In this document: positions 60,126-64,000 of the stretch, one piece after another
Numbering within the stretch: the first letter of the stretch is position 1
Layout: every line of letters starts with the position of its first letter
NCBI RefSeq assembly: GCF_001559865.1
Contig: NZ_LOHE01000039.1
Location: forward strand, 40,540 to 104,539
Direction of reading: 5' to 3'
Length of the DNA: 64,000 nt
Origin: Abyssisolibacter fermentans
Lineage (GTDB): Bacteria > Bacillota > Clostridia > Tissierellales > MCWD3
Made by a program: the position numbers and the translations under genes
Notes under the pieces: generated by a model
The model's input: the letters and a program-made list of their open reading frames with translations, nothing else
The model's database searches: none
What the model was told of the DNA's origin: nothing

Positions 60126-61383
60126 GAATGAATCCTTCAAGAAGCTTTTGATTTTCTTTCCATTCTCTATGATTACCCTCAGAAAAAATAAATTTATAGT
60201 AATTATCTACATTATAACTTTCAACTAAACATTTTTCTTCTTCAATTGCTTTTACTGGAGTAAGTGAATCATTTCTACTTCCAATCACATATAGCATTAC
60301 ATCATTTTCTTGTAGTTTATTACACAATATCTCAAGATTAATAGGGTCAGTACTAAAGTTTTTTCTTTCAAATAGGTTATCAAGTTCAATAAAATTTTTT
60401 GATTTACTAACGATATTTTTTGATAGCCGTATCGTTGAAAATAATTCATCATTAATATTAACACCATCTTGAAGCAAATTTTCTTCTGTTATTTTATATA
60501 ATTCTTTATCTGTTAGACCATCTACCAAATCTATATGTGCCACAACAGCATTTAAAACTCCAGAATTTAAAATTAGGTTTCCTAGATACCTGATTTCCCC
60601 TAAAAACTGTTTCTTCATATCTATTTCATTAAAGCCTTTAACTATTTCATGTATTTTATTATATGTATATAACCCAAAATAAAATGAAAAAACATCCATA
60701 ATATCTTTTCCTTTAAGATAACGTTCATTGTTACCAATAACATCACTTTCAAATAAATTTTCTTTTATTTTAATAAACACTTTTTTATCTTCTGGATATT
60801 CCTCAAAATACTCTTTAACTTGTCCAAATAAGACCTTTTCAATGTTTATTTTCATAGTTAAAGGAGAACATTCACCATATCCATGAGAAATTCCTAATAG
60901 AGCGCTTTCACTATATAGTTCTAGATATTTTCTTACTATATGTCCACCGAAACTTTGTCCAAATACCACCCATTTAGAAGTTTCACATAAAAGATTCTTT
61001 CTAATTTCTTCTGCATCATAACAAATATACTTTGACGTGAAATATTTGTATTCATTTAAATTTTGAGATGGTTTGTCAGAAAATCCTGTCCCTCTTTGAT
61101 CCATAAAAATAATATTATAATTTGGTAAAAAATCACTAAATCCATCATGTTCAAAAAACTGTTCCGAAAATCCAATGCCTGGACCCCCATTAAAAAATAT
61201 TATATATGGAGACTCTTCATCTAACCCTTTACGAATTAAATAAAATATTTTTAGCCCCCTATTTCTAATACCAAATTCATCAATTTTCTTATCTTCGTCT
61301 GCAAATAAATTAGATTCTATTATTCCAAATTCCACATTATATTTCTTCTTCCTTACTTTTTCTTTAAACTCTGAAAATTCCAT
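60106..61383 (-). CDS. alpha/beta hydrolase, proline iminopeptidase-like
   Basis: A 425-residue cytoplasmic alpha/beta hydrolase. NGGPGIG (65-71) is the HGGPG-type oxyanion box, FMDQRGTGFS (93-102) the DxRG segment and GQSFGG (142-147, Ser144) the nucleophile elbow. The aspartate is likely in IGSRNDSLTPVKA and the histidine in EGNHREW. This is the layout of prolyl iminopeptidases/tricorn-interacting factors, with an unusually long cap of about 190 residues. AGAGGGGGTTAATTGG precedes the ATG. Aminopeptidase or ester hydrolase activity is expected. Confidence 0.82.
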   Translation of the reverse strand: MEFSEFKEKVRKKKYNVEFGIIESNLFADEDKKIDEFGIRNRGLKIFYLIRKGLDEESPYIIFFNGGPGIGFSEQFFEHDGFSDFLPNYNIIFMDQRGTGFSDKPSQNLNEYKYFTSKYICYDAEEIRKNLLCETSKWVVFGQSFGGHIVRKYLELYSESALLGISHGYGECSPLTMKINIEKVLFGQVKEYFEEYPEDKKVFIKIKENLFESDVIGNNERYLKGKDIMDVFSFYFGLYTYNKIHEIVKGFNEIDMKKQFLGEIRYLGNLILNSGVLNAVVAHIDLVDGLTDKELYKITEENLLQDGVNINDELFSTIRLSKNIVSKSKNFIELDNLFERKNFSTDPINLEILCNKLQENDVMLYVIGSRNDSLTPVKAIEEEKCLVESYNVDNYYKFIFSEGNHREWKENQKLLEGFIRQAKFR

Positions 61384-61435
61384 CCAATTAACCCCCTCTG
61401 ATTTTTATCACTTAGTCTATGACATAATTATTTTA

Positions 61436-61480
61436 ACTAACGTCTAGCATTCAAAACGTCCTTGAACCAAACCCAAAGTA
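61436..61480. repeat. possible type D fragment
   Basis: AACTAACGTCTAGCATTCAA followed by AACGTCCTTGAACCAAACC resembles the first 45 bases of the copy at 38990, without the folded middle. Weak. Confidence 0.35.
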
Positions 61481-61634
61481 ATACTCCCTGATGGTGGTTT
61501 ACATAAAGAAACCGTCCCTTGTGATATGTATGCAACAACAAAATCTCCAATTAGCGCTATTATTAATAGTATCCAACTCAATTTAGAACGAACCCCATAA
61601 ACTCATAAACTTCACCTCTTCTTTTTAATAATCT

Positions 61635-61756
61635 AGTGTGTGAGTTTCGTATTTCCGATGTGTCTGAGCTGAACCCTCAGCGCCCTTCTTCGTAGGCGGT
61701 GCTCATACCCAGTGAAGATATGTGCATAGCGAACGGAAATATATTGTTATATGACG
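61635..61756. repeat. type D (attC-like) element
   Basis: GTGTGTGAGTTTCGTATTTC, CGATGTGTCTGAGCTGAACC, CTCAGCGCCCTTCTTCGTAG, GCGGTGCTCATACCCAGTGA, AGATATGTGCATAGCGAACG and GAAATATATTGTTATATGAC. The right end GTTATATGAC is perfect, the left end is degraded. It lies 60 bases beyond the stop of the lipoprotein gene at 61816. Confidence 0.85.
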
Positions 61757-61815
61757 CTACATACGAAAGCTTGCCAATAGCCATCAGAAAAAATGATATT
61801 TACAAGTAATTTAAA

Positions 61816-62916
61816 CTACTTATCTTCGTATTTCCATATTGTATTAAGTCTTTTTTCGGAGTCTGCAATAAAAATTTCCTTTACTTTGTATCCTGCATGG
61901 TGGCAACCGATAAAACTACCATCAGGTAATTGATAATACGAATAAAAACTTGTATCTACTGTTGGTGGACCAATTTTATCATGCAGTTCTTTTAAATCTC
62001 TGCTTGTTTTTACAAAAGACAAAAAGACATCTTCTGTAAGCTCTCTGTCAACAAAAGTATAGGCATTATAACTTCCATGTACTTTAATCATATCGTCTGG
62101 AATCCAAAGTGTATAAAGTTCTTCATCCTCATTTGCAACATATAGATATTTTATTTTTTCATCTTCAACGTTGCATACAACAATCAGTTTGTTAGAGAGT
62201 TCAAAATAATAAAATCCAAAGTTGATCCAATCAGCATTTGCTTCCCCAATTGTGCTTATCAAACCACTAAAGCTATCATTGTTTTTTACATATTTTAAAA
62301 AATCGGTTTCGGTTAAGGTCCTGTTAACAGGTGTATATTTTACTTTCCTTTTTTCAACCACCATTACATCATTTCGTTTTTCAGGTGAAGTTTTAACATA
62401 GACTCCATGTATGTCATCATCAATAAAATGCCAAGAGAAATATTTGCTTTCATAAGCTTCTTCAGTTGCAAATTCTAACATACGAAGTCCTTCTTCATCT
62501 CTGTTTTCCTCGTTTATAGCAATCATTTTCATAGAAACATGATATTTTATTCCCCCAGCTGTAACAGTAAAACTGTTATATATTTCTAATCGATCTTCTC
62601 CAGGTCCCATGTGCTCTGAAGTGCTTATAAGTCTTACACCTTCATCACTTTCTTTCGGACCTTTGTAAAATTCCATAAGTTCATCAATTTGTGCGTCAAG
62701 ATTTTCATTACTATCAATAACACTAATCGCAAAAAGGCTCTTTAAATCTTCTTTATGATTATTATCAAGTGCTAAAAATAAATCATCTACCATTTGTTGA
62801 TTGTATCTACTATCTCGAGCAGCTACTAAATTTAATAAATCAGTTCGCGAACAACCTGTTAAACTCATTATAAGCAAAATAATAACTAAAAAAAAGCAAG
62901 TGAATTTTTTTATCAT
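61816..62916 (-). CDS. DUF5104 family lipoprotein
   Basis: A 366-residue protein with a lipoprotein signal (IIKKFTCFFLVIILLIMSLT then GC lipobox at residue 21-22). The mature part matches DUF5104: VDDLFLALDNNHKEDLKSLF, MEFYKGPKESDEGVRLISTS, followed by IYNSFTVTAGGIKYHVSMK. The family has a NTF2-like fold and occurs as accessory surface proteins in Clostridia. The C-terminal half, with VNRTLTETDFLKYVKNNDS and VDRELTEDVFLSFVKTSRD, has an internal duplication of about 90 residues. AAAGGAAATAATATAG precedes the ATG. Function unknown. Confidence 0.77.
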   Translation of the reverse strand: MIKKFTCFFLVIILLIMSLTGCSRTDLLNLVAARDSRYNQQMVDDLFLALDNNHKEDLKSLFAISVIDSNENLDAQIDELMEFYKGPKESDEGVRLISTSEHMGPGEDRLEIYNSFTVTAGGIKYHVSMKMIAINEENRDEEGLRMLEFATEEAYESKYFSWHFIDDDIHGVYVKTSPEKRNDVMVVEKRKVKYTPVNRTLTETDFLKYVKNNDSFSGLISTIGEANADWINFGFYYFELSNKLIVVCNVEDEKIKYLYVANEDEELYTLWIPDDMIKVHGSYNAYTFVDRELTEDVFLSFVKTSRDLKELHDKIGPPTVDTSFYSYYQLPDGSFIGCHHAGYKVKEIFIADSEKRLNTIWKYEDK

Positions 62917-63046
62917 CTATATTATTTCCTTTCATTAAGACTATATAAATAATTTTTTCTTGGTTTTCTTTTTATTATATCATGTATTTAAGCTTTTTTA
63001 GCTCCCTCCATATAGCTCAGTTTATGAATCTATACTAGTATGTAAT

Positions 63047-63166
63047 GTCATATAACGTTTCGTGTTTACGACGTTCCTGAATCGGTCCTCAAAGAAATAC
63101 CGCCTTGGCAGTGCTTACACCCGATGAAGGAATGTGCGTAGCGTACGGAAATATATTATTAGGCTA
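63047..63166. repeat. type D (attC-like) element
   Basis: GTCATATAACGTTTCGTGTT, TACGACGTTCCTGAATCGG, ATACCGCCTTGGCAGTGCTT, ACACCCGATGAAGGAATGTG, CGTAGCGTACGGAAATATAT and TATTAGGCTATGT. The left end is perfect here and the right is degraded, complementary to the situation at 61635. It ends 37 bases beyond the stop of the SMI1 gene. Confidence 0.85.
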
Positions 63167-63202
63167 TGTACAGAGCGGAATATGCCTCTATACTCCTGTT
63201 AA

Positions 63203-63709
63203 TCAAGTACAATATAAATCTAATTGCCTCTTCAAAAAATCACTCAAATTATCAGCTATTTTCTTCTTTTCAATCTGCCATTCAACTGGATTAAACAAAT
63301 CCCACACTAGTAGCCATAATAAAATCATCTCTCCTGATTTAAGGTCATAACAAAGCACATCAATCGGAGATTCAATATTATTTACTGCAATAGGTAAAAA
63401 ATTATTATTAAATATACTGCTATACATCTCATCAGTACTTAATTTATTATATAAACAAACCACATCGTCTAATGTAAGAAATCTAATTCTTGAAGGTTTT
63501 CCATAGCTAGAATCGATCTCAAAAATTCCCTCTTCATTTCCCATTTGTCCGTTACTACTCAAATATATATTTTTTAATTCTCTGGGTAATGATAAATTTA
63601 GTGAATTTTCAACTTCTAAAATATAATTATGCTCACAGGTCTTATTCAACTCTTTACTACTTACAAATCTTTTCTTTACTTCATTCAACAAATTATCCCA
63701 ACTTGTCAT
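63203..63709 (-). CDS. SMI1/KNR4 (SUKH) family protein
   Basis: A 168-residue SUKH-fold protein. Marks are LSLPRELKNIYLSSNGQMG near the N-terminus, IRFLTLDDVVCLYNK and NFLPIAVNNIESPIDVLCYD, then ILLWLLVWDLFNPVEWQIEK. SUKH proteins are typical immunity proteins of contact-dependent toxin systems and also act in other protein-protein contacts. No toxin is next to it; the left neighbour is an IS21 element. TGGTGGTGAGATGA precedes the ATG. A solitary immunity gene is plausible. Confidence 0.85.
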   Translation of the reverse strand: MTSWDNLLNEVKKRFVSSKELNKTCEHNYILEVENSLNLSLPRELKNIYLSSNGQMGNEEGIFEIDSSYGKPSRIRFLTLDDVVCLYNKLSTDEMYSSIFNNNFLPIAVNNIESPIDVLCYDLKSGEMILLWLLVWDLFNPVEWQIEKKKIADNLSDFLKRQLDLYCT

Positions 63710-63784
63710 TCATCTCACCACCAACCCTAATCTTTCATAAAATAACATAGCTCTGAATATTGCCTATAAATGATACAATAAGAA

Positions 63785-63815
63785 TGTAAGAAAGTGATCA
63801 TTTAAGAATGTACAA
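63785..63815 (+). repeat. probable left end of the IS21 element
   Basis: TGTAAGAAAGTGATCATTTA followed by AGAATGTAC resembles the TG-starting terminal repeats of IS21-type elements. AAGAATGTA occurs twice (about 63780-63788 and 63804-63812) as is usual for internal repeats of transposase-binding sites. The right end is outside the window. Confidence 0.6.
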
Positions 63816-63864
63816 ATTAAGTATACGTATAGTATAATTACCCATATTTAATTTGGAGGTAATT

Positions 63865-64000
63865 ATGATTATACATGTAGATGTTCATTCCGAAATAAAA
63901 ATAAATAAGTTAGAAGATCTTCATAAACTAAAACCACTTATGGAGGAAAATAATTTGAAAGTAAATAAAAGCCAAATAGCTAGAGAACTTGGTGTTGATC
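63865..64000 (+). mobile_element. IS21-family transposase (IstA) N-terminus, partial
   Basis: The 3' end lies beyond the window. The frame from ATG at 63865 (GGAGGT nine bases upstream) reads MIIHVDVHSEIKINKLEDLH, then HKLKPLMEENNLKVNKSQIA and RELGVD. The segment VNKSQIARELGVD is the helix-turn-helix start of IS21 IstA-type transposases in Clostridia. It is on the + strand, opposite to the array, and may close the array's right edge. Confidence 0.75.

Noticed and set aside
536..63709. Calling the region a classical integron
   Set aside because: No intI gene or attI in the window and the element ends do not satisfy GTTRRRY/RYYYAAC strictly; reported as integron-like only.

Overview
This is a strongly AT-rich, low-GC Firmicutes (Clostridia-like) chromosomal segment. 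The signs are A/T-rich codon use, AGGAGG-type ribosome binding sites before almost every gene, Gram-positive-style lipoproteins and families common in Clostridia (DUF5104, DUF3788, DUF402, SagB-type nitroreductase). Species cannot be read from the sequence; a Lachnospirales/Vallitalea-like anaerobe is only a guess.

The window is one long accessory array. Between a truncated + strand gene (1-311, closed by a terminator at 367-398) and the 5' end of an IS21-type insertion sequence (+ strand, from about 63785) lie about 70 genes, all on the minus strand and mostly unrelated. Each is a small self-contained unit with its own ribosome binding site: 14 GNAT acetyltransferases, 3 SAM methyltransferases, 2 Nudix hydrolases, 3 aminoglycoside-phosphotransferase-fold proteins, a class D beta-lactamase, 2 MFS exporters, several lipoproteins, small membrane proteins, hydrolases and many hypotheticals. 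There is no pathway logic between neighbours. The composition is what is usually seen in integron cassette arrays.

The units are separated by recurring intergenic elements that sit immediately 3' of the genes. Type A (up to about 360 bp, more than 20 full or partial copies) runs from a conserved junction at the stop codon (ACTGGGGACGGTTC read on the minus strand), through a decayed copy of the C-terminal end of a tyrosine recombinase (LLGHSS...TTEIYTHV still readable in many copies), to a nested palindrome built from ACGAAC-CAAA-GTTCGT arms around CTACTAATATTAGTAG. Type D (56-180 bp, 8 recognisable copies) is GC-richer, has ATATAACG...GTTATATGAC inverted ends and a folded centre, and lies 2-95 bp after a stop codon like an integron attC site. 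Type B often follows type A and carries intrinsic terminators whose stems covary.

Layout: 0.5-9.3 kb, compact run of single genes (methyltransferase, OXA-like lactamase, GNAT, ICMT-like, Nudix, APH-like, PNPOx, metallopeptidase) with few intact repeats; 9.3-24 kb, older-looking A/B elements between DJ-1-like, tandem MazG-like, DUF402, GNATs, Gp37/Gp68-like, methyltransferase, lipoprotein and MFS genes; 24-46 kb, MFS, nucleotidyltransferase, lipoproteins, nitroreductase, DUF4062, HD and kinase-fold genes with mixed A/B/D elements; 47-63 kb, the best-preserved A and D copies, nearly one per gene.

The main observation is this integron-like architecture without a recognisable integron integrase, in which the repeat itself is a fossil of a recombinase gene end. 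My working inference is that mobile units repeatedly integrated at the 3' end of a tyrosine recombinase gene, each bringing its own copy of that end. No intact recombinase is in the window.
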